From: Bimuria novae-zelandiae CBS 107.79
Taxonomy: Eukaryota; Ascomycota; Dothideomycetes; Pleosporales; Didymosphaeriaceae
NCBI GenBank assembly: GCA_010015655.1
Contig: ML976750.1
Span: forward strand, 240,277 to 289,171
DNA: 48,895 nt
Direction of reading: 5' to 3'
Shown: in pieces, positions 10,807-22,547 of the stretch
Layout: every line of letters begins with the position of its first letter
Numbering within the stretch: the first letter of the stretch is position 1
Position numbers and translations under genes: made by a program
Notes under the pieces: generated by a model
Told to the model about the DNA's origin: nothing
The model's input: the letters and a program-made list of their open reading frames with translations, nothing else
Database searches by the model: none

Positions 10807-13306
10807 AAAACTGTATGGAAACGGGGAGACACTAAAGTAAAAGCCCATATTATGAAATAGATGGTTAAAGATTGATTGCATAGAGAGAGCTATTTGTGAG
10901 TAACAGAATGCCGAACTTGCCAGCACGGAACGGTGAACTCTACGGTAACACTTTTAGGAGTCTTAGGGTAGGAATTCGGAGGCGATGATGGACTGAAAGG
11001 ATGATGGGTAATATAATCTTGTTGATGATGACTGTGTGCCAAAATATACTCTGTGATTAAAACGACCTCTCATACTCACGGCGAATTCTCTTATTTAAGG
11101 CAAAGATCCCTTCTTGATTGTTTTTTGCTACTGAATTTTCACTCACCTGTGGTTAAGATGCATTCATTCTGTTTATAAGACGTAAAAGAAGAGACATGAC
11201 ACACTAAACCTCTCGAGGTACATCAGCAACTACGAATATCTCATGTCTACTCTTGTCCACTTAATATATTAGCGCTCTAATCGGACCAACAACTGGAACT
11301 CATAACATACCCAGATAAAACAAAGTCACAACTATCAATCCAATGTTGTTATCTACTCTTAGTATTGCCTTAAAGCAATCATGGCCTTTTCACGCCCATT
11401 TGACAAAATTTGCAAAGGCACCAGATTAGACCAGATCCACTATTGAAGGCAATCATCTAGCACAAAAGTCAGACCATGAGATTTCACGAAATTGGAGAAA
11501 CTCGTCTTATCACGGTGTCGTAACGTAAAGACGTAAAAGCTTTCTCCAACACTATAAATTTTTGGGACGTATGATTATATAGCACTTCAACTACGCCGTT
11601 TTCCCTCAGACCATTCGAGTGATTTCTCTTTCCATCCCACGCACCAAGGAACACAGCGAGCTAAGTCACTATCTCCGCACTACACGCTCTTCATCGTCAT
11701 TAGCTACATGAGCCAACAAAGCTACTATTCGAACAATCGCAAGTCACGCTGTCGCCGTGCCCACGCGATTTCCTTGTCCGATCCCATGCTCCTTGCGATT
11801 CGTTGAGCCATAGTATGGGATGAGTCACCGCAGTGAAAGCAAGCATGCGGGGAAGGATCCGTGAGCCTATTTCCCTTACGAGGTAGAGACACGCCCCAGA
11901 CTTCGGTGTGGAGTTGTCCTATACGAAGCCCGAAGCGCTTGAGTCAAGAAAGTTCGGTTAGGTACTGCCGGTTGAGTCCTCAGTTGTTCGGTGCGAGCGA
12001 CTGCTGCTGAGAGTCAGAGGGGACATGACGAGGAAGCTGATTGTGCGGTGCATTGGGTCTAAAAGCGTTCGCTGCGCACAGATGACTTCACACACGCTGT
12101 TCTGCGCAATCACCACCTCAAGGTTTCCGAGGACTCCAAACCATCTCCTTGGGCGCTCCTGCATAGCCCACGCCGCTGGAATCCGTTTTAAATCCTTGCT
12201 GCACACCAATTGACGGCTTTTGCCGATGCGAACCTCACGATCCCTGTGTATGTATTTTTCGTGTAATGTATCCGTGTAACGGCTACCGCTTACAGATTAG
12301 GCTTCCCGTAGGAAACATGTATGTAGACAGCGCAGGTGTACAGCCACGCCATGCAACAGGACTGCGGACGCGCGAAGCCGTGAAACGCCCGCGGTCGCTC
12401 TGCATTACTCATAGCCTACAATTTGCGCAGTTTCCCTCCTCGGGCTTCGAAAAGGCCAACCGGCCTGCTTTGGGACCGTGCTAGCGGTGCACGCGCTCAG
12501 CCCCCATCGCTGGTGCTGTATATTCTACAGTGACACACCTCGCCGACGCGGGCAGCGTACACTTATGTGCTTTGGGAAAGCTTGCAGTGGTGAGTTGCAG
12601 AGATCCATTTGGGTCAATAATGGGGGTGCACGGGTGATCGAGGGGCTGTTGTACACTGAGTAGTGCTGAGTAGTGGGGTGATAGCTAGGTATGATGCCGG
12701 TGCTGCTCTGTACCTGGGAGGCCGTTTGTTGAATCAATGTTGATGAGATTTAGATGAGGGCGCATGTGATCTGTCTCTTTCCCACACCTTCTGCTTGGAC
12801 AATGGTATCTACGTACATACATCATAACTGCATACCGACGAGTTGCGTGAATGCTGAAGACGTTTCGTCTTGACTTTGCTGCTGCTTCCACTTCCTTGCC
12901 ACTGAATGGATCTCCTGTGGGAACATTAGATGCCAAACAATAGCTAAATATCGATTACTATCATAATTTTGTATATACAGCGTTTAGCTTTACGCGAGAG
13001 CCTTTTTACAGCAGACTGAAACTACATGAGCGTCTTTTTGGACGGATCCTGCCACAATCCGTCAGTGCCTTCAAATGTTGCTCTGGAAGTTAAAAAGTAG
13101 CGAGGTACCCTTCGCAAGGAGATTTATGGTGGATGAGGCGGATAAGGTGGAAAGAACTCAGCAGTGCAACATGATGGACACTTCCAACCTTGATCCGAAC
13201 GGCAGTCACAAGCGAAGCTCGGTACCACCTTCATCCAATCCCCACCCAGCGCGCCCCTCCAAGACAATTCATCCGCGCAACCAACAATCACCAAAATCCG
13301 CCCACG
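10807..13306. other. 2.5-kb gene-poor stretch next to the repeat block
   Basis: Base composition is ordinary here, without the RIP pattern. Several open frames of 60-90 codons exist on both strands but none shows a domain I recognise. An ATG at 11708 opens 32 codons (starting MSQQSYYSNN) downstream of a TATAAA-like site near 11552; it could be the first exon of an unrecognised gene, but I could not link it to other exons. The last 200 bases are probably the 5' region of the EIF1AD-like gene. Confidence 0.5.
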
Positions 13307-13796
13307 ATGCCCCGTCCAAAGCGACAACTACACGCCACCGTCGAGGAAACCCTCACGCCCCCTGCCACCCTCTCCGAGACGCACGTCATCGCCCGCATCA
13401 CCAAAGCCGCCGGCAACAACCTCTACAACGCCGAGCTGCCCGACCGCACGTCTGTGCTCGTCGAACTCGAACCCAAATTCCGTTCCACAATCTGGATCAA
13501 GCGCGGTAGCTATGTCGTGATCAACAGGCAGGCATTGGCGGACAGGGAGAACAAGCTCGACGGCGAAATTGTCAACGTGGTGCGCGACGAGAAAGCATGG
13601 AGGAAAATGGTGTATTGGTATGTCTACACTATGCTCGGAAACGCGGGTATAATACGAAAACGCACATGTACAAAATACTGATACACTTTTCAGGCCCAAG
13701 GAATTCGTAAAGTCGTCGTCGTACGGCGAGGATAGCGAGGACGAGGAGTCGACGGTGGGAAAATTCCCACCGTCGGATTCGGACGATGAGAACTAG
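13307..13796 (+). CDS. EIF1AD-like S1/eIF1A-domain RNA-binding protein
   Basis: Two exons, 13307-13617 and 13694-13796, joined across a GTATGT...TTTTCAG intron, give 137 residues. The start (MPRPKRQLHATVEE) is the ATG nearest the conserved domain. Residues about 20-100 form an OB-fold of the S1/eIF1A type (THVIARITKAAGNNLYNAEL, IWIKRGSYVVI, DGEIVNVV). The tail is acidic and serine-rich (GEDSEDEES), as in the EIF1AD family, whose human member is somewhat longer. The family is related to translation factor eIF1A and is probably nuclear RNA-binding; its exact role is poorly known. The stop lies nine bases from the stop of the convergent ALG3 gene, so their 3' ends must overlap or abut. Confidence 0.88.
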
Positions 13797-13805
13797 GAGA
13801 AGCGT

Positions 13806-15271
13806 TTACTCGTCGTGCGGATGCTCGCCTACAACCTTGCCGTTCGCCGTCACGTCGTCGAGTTCCTTTCGAGTGCCCCACCACACGCCCACAACTGTCG
13901 TCGCGAGCACGCCCACCACCGTGGCCGAAGAGAGCGGCGTGCTGGGATACACGTTCCACGCCCACTCCTGTGCACCCCACAGCGCATACTGCACCACAGG
14001 ATGGAATCCTGCTTTCCATAGCAGGAACGGCGTTGTCCACGCAAGATAGGCGTAGAACTGGTAGTGCAATGACCTAGCACAGAGCATGCCAATGGCAACG
14101 GCCGATAACATAGCCGTCATAATGAAATTAGGCGTGATTCTCCGGGCAATCTGGTCCTGGTCGCGCGGCTCGTCTCGGATCATTCGCAGAAACTCGCGGG
14201 GCGAACGTCTCGAGGGCTTGATCCAGAGGGTGCGTGCGAACCAGCTGAGGAGGCCGACATGTGCGACGAGCAGACCGATGGCGAAGGGCTTGGATAGGAA
14301 AGTGGATTCGGGGACGAAGCGCCAGTTTACGGTCCATTTGTAGAGGAATTGCCGGGTCAGCTCGAAGGCTCTGGCGAAGTAGGATGGCGCACGTTTGCGG
14401 AAGGGGTAGCCGTAAGCACACTATACATATGCGTCAGCCCACGACCCGCATTTGAGTCTTCTTCGTATATGTATGGAGCATACCGAGACTTGAAGGATAA
14501 TTAATGCCTGCGTGAACGCCGCCCCACTCCCCAGAGCTTGCAAAAAGATGATGCCCATTGCTGGAAGCGGCAGCAACAGGCTCATCTTCACATTCAGTCC
14601 TGTTGTGTAGAAGAAGCTGCCCAAATGCCAGTACCTGGTCTGATAGCAGTAGATGGCAGCAAAAAGCCCCAGCACCGCAAAGCAGTCATTAAAACATCTT
14701 AGCACAAAAATACTATGCAATCGCTTTGACAGGATCAGCAGCGGGAATACGTATGGCGGGACCTATATCGCGCAGTTAGCCCACCATCCATTCATCACAT
14801 TGCCTATATCCGCCTCTCCACTTGATCGGATGAACAGAGAAAAGCAGATGAAAGTGCATACCTTTGCATTCCGATAACACTGCAGCACAACCGCCAGCGT
14901 GAGCAAATACACCAGCGCAAAAACATACTGCGCCAGCTGAATATCCTTCCCCTCGTCGGTGAGCCAGTACAAGATCCGGTAAATCAGGACGTGCGCGCCG
15001 GGATACACCAACGGCCCAGTGCCGCCCTCAATCAGGTTATAATCTCTTTCGCCCTTGTTGAATATGGCAATCTGCTCCATGTACGCTTTCCAGTCGATCT
15101 CTGTATCTTTGTGGTGTTAGTACGCGACACGTGTTCGGTGGGTGTGCATTTGGGCTTACAAGGCACGAATTCGATTACGAGGCCGCACAGCGCGGCGTCC
15201 GCGACTAGCAGCAGCGGGTACATCCATTTCGTGTGTATGGGGTTTGTCGCTAGGTCGGTTAATGTGTTCAT
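13806..15271 (-). CDS. ALG3: Dol-P-Man:Man5GlcNAc2-PP-dolichol alpha-1,3-mannosyltransferase
   Basis: Four exons on the minus strand: 15271-15160, 15106-14862, 14762-14484 and 14420-13806, all GT-AG, 416 codons plus stop. This ER membrane enzyme adds the first dolichyl-phosphate-mannose-derived mannose, on the lumenal side, during N-glycan precursor assembly. Diagnostic segments are [14 protein letters not shown] (spanning intron 1), [51 protein letters not shown] and [17 protein letters not shown]. Many hydrophobic helices are visible. The length is close to the usual 400-450 residues. The C-terminus is intact ([10 protein letters not shown]). Introns are 53-99 nt. No stops or missing blocks. 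Confidence 0.95.
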
Positions 15272-15801
15272 TTTGGGAAGGGTGAGCTCTTGAGGGCGGT
15301 TGTGGTCGTCGGGTTTAGCGCTGGTGATATAGAATTACGCGGTCACGTGCAACGCTTCTGGGGGTTTCAGATGTCATGGTTGGGGGCAGGATGGAACGAG
15401 CAAGTGTTTCAACGGTGCAGAGTTCGTACGATGGGAGGGGTGATATGTGGCATCTGCTGGCGAAAATTGGTGCCTGGTGGCGTTCAAGTGTGGAAATGGG
15501 AGACTTGCGATCGTGTGCTTAAGGAGGTTGCACGACATGCGCTAATATGTCTAAGAGTCCAGCATTCTGTTGAAGGAAGTACCTTTGAGCATTTCGCAAG
15601 TACCATGCTTTTGCACATCTTCATTGTGGACTTGTCGAGATCATTAGGGTGGGTTACGATCGCTGTCGCTCAGTTGCTATGTTCGCGACGTTTTACTACC
15701 GATGTCCATCTACGGGCGGTCCATACCCATGAGGATACGGTACCTCAATATACAATAAGGTACGCGATGCAAAGGCAGCCAGTCCACAAAACACATCCGC
15801 A
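15272..15801. promoter_or_regulatory. ALG3 upstream region / ARO7 downstream region
   Basis: 530 bp between the ALG3 start codon and the chorismate mutase stop, both genes on the minus strand. It contains a CACGTG E-box-like hexamer near 15344. A 183-codon plus-strand frame crosses it but has no recognisable domain and extends into both neighbours, so I treat it as chance. Confidence 0.45.
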
Positions 15802-16662
15802 TCATTCCCATCGCGTGCCCTTCAGCCGCTGCATCAGGTAGTCAACCTCAACTTCCTTCGTCAGCGGGATGACCCAGTCCTTGTACATGGCCTTAGCGGC
15901 GTCTGCGTTGACTTTCGCAGAAGCAACAGCCGTGCTTGAATCCGGATCTGTGCCGTACGTCTCCGCCTTGAGTTTCAGTCGCTCCAGCACTTTCGCCTCG
16001 ACCTTCGCATCGGTTATAGCCTCGTCAATACCCTTGGTGTCGCCGGCTTTGATCAACTTCACAAAGCGCTCCGGATCCTTGATGAACTTCGCCTCTGCGA
16101 CGAACTTGCCAAAATGTATGCGCCTCGAGAGCGCCTGCAAGCACAGCACGTCGCACGTTGCAGCAGACCCGTAGTTCTCCTGGCTCTCTCCTCTGTCACC
16201 GCGGTCGGACTGTCGGCAGGCTGCTGGGAGGATGTGCTCGATGTAGCTTTGCTTTAACTTGTCGTTAACATTGACGTCGTTGTCGTGGAGGATCTTGGGG
16301 TAGTTGAGGGGCTTCAAAATGGGTTCTTGTAGCGCGTCGGGGAAGAATGGGTATTCGTCGGGCGACTGGTAGCGGCGCACGAGGGATTGTAGGCGCTCTT
16401 GCCCGTACAACATCCAGTCGAAGAGCGAGAGTTTGGAGCCTGGAATTTGGACACCGCCAGGGACGTAGATGGTTTTGTTCAGCGGAAACTGCACGCGCTC
16501 AATGAGGTGGAAAATGATTGTGTCTTCAAGTCGACTGGCAGCGATTAGCCTCAGACCCCACAAGTGTGTTTACTCTGTGCATCGTACGTACATGAGTTGA
16601 AAGCGGATGTTGGCCAAATCCAAAGCCTTGTCGGCGTCCCATGAATCAATAACTCCTTCCAT
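15802..16662 (-). CDS. aro7: chorismate mutase (AroQ class, fungal allosteric type)
   Basis: Two exons, 16662-16592 and 16534-15802, give 267 residues, close to yeast Aro7 (256). The enzyme turns chorismate into prephenate, the branch toward phenylalanine and tyrosine. The intron splits [24 protein letters not shown], the highly conserved N-terminal helix with the active-site arginine. Further landmarks are [28 protein letters not shown] (the loop that carries the Gly-Ser of the yeast effector site), [16 protein letters not shown] with active-site Arg and Lys, and [15 protein letters not shown] with the C-terminal Thr and Glu. This suggests conserved Trp activation and Tyr inhibition (inference from the yeast enzyme). 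It is divergent from mdv1. Confidence 0.96.
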
Positions 16663-17026
16663 ATTGCTTCAATTGTCAGCTGGTCCAGCTATCAATGTCC
16701 CCTGGTAGTCCACCCGCGATGGTTGTGGAAGGGTTGGTGAGGGAGTCATTGTTTGTGCGCTGATGCCGGAACACTTCGCACATATGCAGGCGGAGGACCG
16801 ATTCCACCGATTTCCGGAGCACCTTCGCGCCAGCGTGTGGCTTGGGAATGACGCACGTTCCCGCCGAAGCTTGTCCTGGTACATGCTGGCCGCAACACCA
16901 AAACACCATCCGTTACGCCGTCCGAATAGCCTCACCATCCTTTTCGTTACAATGCGCACCTAAGGCAGCATCAACCGCTGCCTATTCACTTCGCTCGACC
17001 TTGGGACGTTCCCTTCACGTGCCTCG
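16663..17026. promoter_or_regulatory. divergent promoter between aro7 and mdv1
   Basis: 364 bp between two start codons on opposite strands, so it must hold both promoters. A CACGTG hexamer at 17016-17021 sits only five bases before the mdv1 ATG and would lie in its 5' UTR. I see no clear GCN4-type TGACTCA site, which might have been expected for an amino-acid gene. Confidence 0.5.
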
Positions 17027-19153
17027 ATGGCTCAGCGCAATGGCTCGCCGTCACGCGGCAGGTCGACAAGCCCTCGGCCACGGCCACAGGAGGACATGGA
17101 CTACGAGTCTGATGCCAGCTTGATGGATAACCTGCCAGACGTGAGTTCGAAAGCGACTGCATCTACAGGATGAGGTACTGACGCGTGCCAGACCCGCCAC
17201 CTGCAAGCGTTCGGCAGAAAAGTTACAGCAACCGCAGGCAGCTTGATAGGCAGAGAGGGCGTCAGCCAGCACTACCATAATGCATTAGGAGAGCTCCACC
17301 GAGAACTTCGCCGGCCCATGTTGCAGCGCTCCGTCTTCTCCTTCGCCCAGACCACCCCACGCGAGCTCGTCCGATCACGCATATCTGTCCCTGAAATACA
17401 GCACCGCGCCCTGACATACCTTCCCGACGAGCTACTTGCGAACATACCCGAAGACAATAACGCTTACTCGCTGTTTCAGGGGTTTCAAGCCTCCTTGCCA
17501 GAGGAGGAAGGCGTGGGAAAGAAGCATGGAAGACATAATGCAAGAGGACAGCGGCTTATCGGTGCAGCAGTTGAGGAAGAGGAGGATGCAAAACTGCCAC
17601 CGTCTATGCGCAAGCTGAAAAACCAAAAGCATAGCATGGGACATAAATTGGAGATGATGGGGGTACGGAAACACATGTGCGCAGCCGAAATTCACGAAAT
17701 CGACAATAAGATCGCAAACCTGAACACGATGCGGAAGATCGTGCTGGACAGATTAGCAGGCATCGAGATGGAAGAGGCAGAGCTCGAGCAGGAGCTCTTG
17801 GATGTTGATAATCGGATCGAAGATCTGCAGGAAGAGCTGGATGATGCCGCAGCATTGGCGCCGAAATCACCTAATACACCTACCACGGCGGCAAGCCAGG
17901 ATGAGGTGGCAGAAGCTGGGGACAACTTCATGTCCGAATCTATATACCAGAAGATACCTTCGCCGAAGAGCAAGCGGAAGCGAGTTACACGCCGGATATC
18001 GATGCCTATACTACACGAGCATTTGGAGCCCGGTTCGAAGATTAAGGAACTACCCGCACATACCGATTCTATAACCGCATTGGATTTTGACGCGCCATGG
18101 GGCACATTGGTAACAGCCTCTTTGGACGATACAGTAAGAGTGTGGGATTTGAATGCCGGCCGCTGTATAGGGATGCTAGAAGGCCATCTTTCATCAGTAC
18201 GCTGTTTGCAAGTAGAGGACAACATTGTCGCTACAGGTTCTATGGATGCCACCATTAGGCTATGGGATCTGAGCAAAGCGGAATATGCCCCACAGGATAG
18301 CCGCGTCACCAAGGATGGTGAAGAGGAAGAAGACGATGGACTTGGATTCGGAAACTCAGAAGATGCTCCACCACCACCACCAGCGACGATCATGCAGGAT
18401 GTGCCACTCTTTTCGCTCGAATCACATGTAGATGAGGTTACTGCGCTGCATTTCCGGGGAGACACGCTTGTATCCGGGTCAGCGGACAAGACTCTGAGAC
18501 AGTGGGATCTGGTCAAGGGACGTTGCGTGCAAACGCTCGACGTCCTCTGGGCAGCTGCGCAAGCCAACGCGACGACGACCACGACGACGAGTAGCGGGCC
18601 ATGGCGTCAGACGGGAAGAGCGACAGACGCATCTGCCGATTTCGTCGGCGCCATTCAGGTCTTCGATGCAGCTCTAGCATGCGGTACGGCTGATGGTATG
18701 GTCCGGCTCTGGGATCTGCGAAGCGGCCAGGTGCATCGCAGTCTGGTCGGTCACACCGGCCCGGTCACCGCCCTCCAGTTTGATGATGTCCATCTCATCA
18801 CTGGTAGTGCGGACAGGAGCATACGGGTAAGTCGGGTTCCATCTCTTCACCGAATTCCAATATGCTAATAAGGTTAGATTTGGGACCTTCGGACAGGGTC
18901 GATACATGATGCCTATGCATACGATCATCCTGTGACTAGCATGATGTTCGACGCGCGCCGCATTGTTGCCGCAGCTGGCGAGGACGTTGTCAAAGTTTAC
19001 GACAAGACTGATGGTCGACACTGGAATTGCGGCCCTGGCGTAGGCGCCGACGAGGACGCCTCCAGCTTATCAGTCATCGAGCACGTACGGATCAACGAAG
19101 GGTACATGGTCGAAGGCCGCAGGAACGGCGTTGTTGGAGTCTGGTCGTGTTGA
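17027..19153 (+). CDS. mdv1: Mdv1/Caf4-type mitochondrial division WD40 protein
   Basis: Three exons, 17027-17140, 17192-18826 and 18878-19153, give 674 residues; the last intron has a TGCTAATA-type branch point. In yeast, Mdv1 links the outer-membrane anchor Fis1 to the dynamin Dnm1 during mitochondrial fission. The N-terminal region (about 1-200) matches the Fis1-binding part in position. A long acidic coiled coil is visible at about residues 208-258 ([20 protein letters not shown]). About residues 325-674 contain seven WD repeats, for example [47 protein letters not shown] and [16 protein letters not shown] low-complexity acidic and proline insert lies between repeats two and three. No defects. 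Confidence 0.94.
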
Positions 19154-19609
19154 GGAGGGCTGTACACATAAGGGTATATATGGTCGCAGACATGGAGGCG
19201 GAGACAGCGTTTGCATGTACCACTATTATACCAGTCGATCTACATTACCAATTCAAATATATAACTGAAAGCGATTTTGTAGTTTACGAAAGGGTTGACC
19301 AACCTAGCGCATCACTAAGCCATTGGCCACGCAGATAAGCATTGATGCCACAAGACGGTGTGGTTAGCGATTGGTGTTGGGCGGAACCTGGCGCGGCTCC
19401 CGTGGATCCTGGCGGATGGAATCCGTCTACGTCACGCGATGTAAATAATGAACGGACTCCCGCACACTTTGCAAAGCCCAGCTATCATTTCAACATTCGT
19501 TTTGCGCGCCCTAGATGATATCCTTGGTCTAAATTGACGCCCTCCCATCAATTGACCGACACGGTGGCACCTGCATCGACCAGTCCGCCAATCCACCACA
19601 CCCCCAGCT
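19154..19609. promoter_or_regulatory. intergenic region upstream of the NADH dehydrogenase
   Basis: 456 bp between the mdv1 stop and the next start codon, same strand. It must hold the 3' end of mdv1 and the nde1 promoter. A TATATA motif near 19176 is closer to mdv1. I recognise no other element. Confidence 0.4.
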
Positions 19610-21719
19610 ATGCTAGCCCAGCAAAGCAGAGCTCTATCGCGGGCGTCGTACAACTCCCTCAGAGCTTCGCGCACGTGTAGGAGCTTACCTAGCGCTTCCA
19701 ACGCCCAGATCAGAGCATCCTTCAGCAATGGCGGGCCCGCCACCCTGTACAGGCGCCCGCAGCTGGCCGCGGCGCTCCAGAAGGCGCGTTTGAACCAGCA
19801 GCGCTCCCCGATATTACGATCCGTTTCGACGAAGCCTCTCCCGGCCCCGCGATCGCGCCTGGCTAGGTTCGCATGGCGATCGGCAGCGGCGATCGGGCTG
19901 TTCGTCGCTATGAGCGGAGCACTCGTGGTCGCCTTCTTTATCTACGACGCGACTACATACAAGGAGGAAGCCGATACGTATGACATACCCGTGTCAGAGC
20001 TCGCGCTACATCCAAGAAGAGGCGGACCGAAGAATCTGCCCATCGTCGAGTACTTTGTCGACGATGACGAGCCCGACATGAAGCAGAACAAGCACAAGCC
20101 TAGGCTTGTTGTCCTGGGTACTGGCTGGGGCAGCGTGGCCATGTTGAAGCAGTTGAACCCGGACGATTACCACGTTACTGTTATATCGCCGTCGAACCAC
20201 TTTTTGTTCACGCCCATGCTCCCGTCCGCGACTGTAGGCACCCTAGAATTACGATCGTTGGTCGAGCCGATACGTAGGATCGTAAAGAGCATTCACGGCC
20301 ACTTTTTGAAGGCCATGGCCGTGGATGTAGAGTTTTCAGAGAAGCTTGTCGAGGTTGCTGCCACAGGCCCGGACGGCAACAAGCAGCACTTCTACGTACC
20401 CTACGACAAGCTCGTTGTTGGCGTTGGCTCCATCACCAATTCTCATGGCGTGAAGGGATTGGAGAATTGCCACTTCCTCAAGGACATCAGCGATGCCCGA
20501 CTGATCCGAAACAGGGTCATTCAGAACTTTGAGCATGCCTGTCTACCAACCACGACAGATGAGGAGCGCCGGCGCCTGCTATCGTTTGTCGTCTGCGGTG
20601 GAGGGCCAACCGGTGTTGAATTTGCCGCCGAACTATTTGACATGCTGAACGAAGACCTGTGCAAGTTCTTCCCCAGGATACTGCGCAATGAGATTTCCGT
20701 CCACGTCATTCAGTCTCGCAGTCACATCCTCAACACCTACGACGCAGCTCTGTCCGAATACGCCGAGAAGCGCTTCTCCCACGATTCCGTAGACGTACAG
20801 ACCGACTCGCGTGTCAAAGAAGTCTTTCCTGACCGAATTACGTACTCGCAGAAGGACGACGACGGCAACATAACCACCAAAGAGATCCCCATGGGCTTCT
20901 GCCTCTGGTCCACCGGCGTCGCTCAAACCGACTTCTGCAAAAAGCTCGCCTCAAAACTAGATGGTCAGAACAACCGCCATGCATTGGAGACTGACACCCA
21001 TCTCCGCCTCGTGGGCGCACCACTGGGTGACGTATACGCGGTTGGCGATTGCGCAACCGTACAGAATAATGTCAGCGACAACATTATAAGCTTTCTACGC
21101 ACAACAGCATGGGAAAAGGGCAAGGACCCAGAGAAAATGCATATCTCATACAGCGAATGGCGCAACGTCGCCAAACGCGTGCGCCAGCGCTTTCCACAAG
21201 CAGGCGACCATCTCCGCCGCCTCGACAAGCTCTTCGAAAGTTACGACAAGGATGCGTCAGGCACGCTCGACTTTGGCGAGCTTAGAGAGCTCCTCATGCA
21301 AATCGACAGCAAACTCACGTCTTTGCCTGCTACTGCGCAGCGCGCGCACCAGCAAGGCCAGTACCTTGGAAGAAAATTCAACAAGATTGCGCTAGCGGCA
21401 CCCGGAATGCAGCTTAATGAGGTGGATTACGGCGATTTGGATGATGCGGTGTACAAGGCGTTTGAATACAAGCACCTAGGAAGCTTGGCGTACATTGGCA
21501 ATGCGGCGATTTTCGACATCAACGGCTATGGGATGAGTGGTGGGCTATTGACGGTATACTTGTGGAGAGGAGTGTATTTCGCGCAAAGTGTGAGCTTCAG
21601 GACGAGGTGTTTGCTAGCGATGGACTGGACAAAGAGGGCGTTTTTCGGGAGAGGTAAGTACTTGGATTCAGTTTGGGAATTTCATACGCTAACGACTGGC
21701 AGACCTCATGAACTTCTAA
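19610..21719 (+). CDS. nde1: external alternative NADH:ubiquinone oxidoreductase with EF-hand (type II, Nde1-like)
   Basis: Two exons, 19610-21653 and 21703-21719, give 686 residues; the second exon encodes only the end of the conserved tail GRDLMNF. The first 90 residues are rich in Arg, Ser and Ala, like a mitochondrial presequence, followed by one membrane segment (about 91-113). FAD-binding motif LVVLGTGWGS at about 166-175; NAD(P)H-binding motif FVVCGGGPTGVEFA from about 326; a canonical EF-hand loop DKDASGTLDFGE at 546-557. This insert is typical of the calcium-regulated external enzymes facing the intermembrane space in Neurospora and plants; calcium control here is inferred. The tail YKHLGSLAYIGNAA...RTRCLLAMDW is the conserved membrane-binding end. 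Without the last intron the frame would add about 50 unrelated residues. Confidence 0.95.
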
Positions 21720-22058
21720 ACCTTCGCGGACGGGGGAGGCGACGTAGTAATCTCAGCGTCTTCCCTGCGCTGGAAACAGGGATACACGACCTAGATTTCC
21801 TTTCCTATGACTGTACAGACCTCTTGTAAGAGCTGTTTAGAACAGCGTCCTTCTTCCTTTTTGCCCACGAGTAGGAACCGACCCTCAATCAAAGCTATTT
21901 CCAACATGTGTGCCGCTCTTGCGTGACCTATCTTCCATGTCTGGTCTGTCTGGGTATATCATCCGGGCTCGTATGCTTTCTGTGATGCCGCTCACAGCGA
22001 CTTCAATGTTGTTCCTGGCGCCATGCAGGCGCATGTCCACTTTCCGTGACTCTCACTC
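21720..22058. other. convergent intergenic region between nde1 and RNase H2 subunit C
   Basis: 339 bp between the two stop codons, holding both 3' ends. No coding signal or repeat is recognised. Confidence 0.4.
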
Positions 22059-22547
22059 TCATTTCCGATCCTTCTTCTCCTGCACCTCTTCCTCTTCTTC
22101 GCCGTGCATAGCCTCCGCAAACCCAATCAACTCCTTCACGCCCCGGATAAACATATCCTGCCCCGCTTCCACAGGCCCGCCGTGGCCCCAAACGACGACC
22201 TCATCGAACTCGCTCATCTGCTCCGCGAGCTTGACGTCGACGGTCTCTCGCTCCTGCCCCTCGCCGTCCTCATCTTCGTCCTCGTCTTCGTCCTCGGCGC
22301 CTTGTGAGCGCGTCTGCGGCAGCGTTTTGTCTGTGATGTGCAGGACGGCGCCGGTATGTGTGGAGGGAAGCGAGACGTGCGTGCCGTGCAGGTGACGGCC
22401 GCGCAGGTAGGCGTGCGAGGTGCCCTTTTCATCGGTCTCGGGGGTCCAGTAGCGCGAGGTGGAGCTGACGGGGCCGTTGTGGTTGATGCGCGCGGGAAGG
22501 AGGTGCGGTGTGCATTTTTTGGAGATGGAGGATTGGATGGCGATCAT
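22059..22547 (-). CDS. rnh203: ribonuclease H2 subunit C
   Basis: Single exon, 162 residues. It is a non-catalytic subunit of the trimeric RNase H2, which removes ribonucleotides from DNA and degrades RNA:DNA hybrids in the nucleus. Family blocks: HLLPARINHNGPV near residue 15, AYLRGRHLHGTHVSLPSTHTGAVLHIT at about 46-72, and a C-terminal VVVWGHGGPVEAGQDMFIRGVKELIGFAEAMHG. Between them is an acidic low-complexity run of alternating Glu and Asp, and the protein ends in Glu and Lys. The order and length fit the small fungal Rnh203 proteins. The gene is divergent from the methyltransferase gene. Confidence 0.85.
   Translation of the reverse strand: MIAIQSSISKKCTPHLLPARINHNGPVSSTSRYWTPETDEKGTSHAYLRGRHLHGTHVSLPSTHTGAVLHITDKTLPQTRSQGAEDEDEDEDEDGEGQERETVDVKLAEQMSEFDEVVVWGHGGPVEAGQDMFIRGVKELIGFAEAMHGEEEEEVQEKKDRK

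Noticed and set aside
10520..10926. 87-codon frames on both strands
   Set aside because: They lie in or across the LTR and primer site of the outer copia and have no domain.
13075..13509. 144-codon plus-strand frame
   Set aside because: It overlaps the EIF1AD-like first exon in another frame; the conserved domain is in the frame starting at 13307.
15290..15841. 183-codon plus-strand frame
   Set aside because: It covers the ALG3 promoter and the end of aro7, has no recognisable family, and would overlap a well-supported gene.
17692..18582. 296-codon minus-strand frame
   Set aside because: Antisense to mdv1; serine-rich composition is the mirror of the WD-repeat coding sequence.
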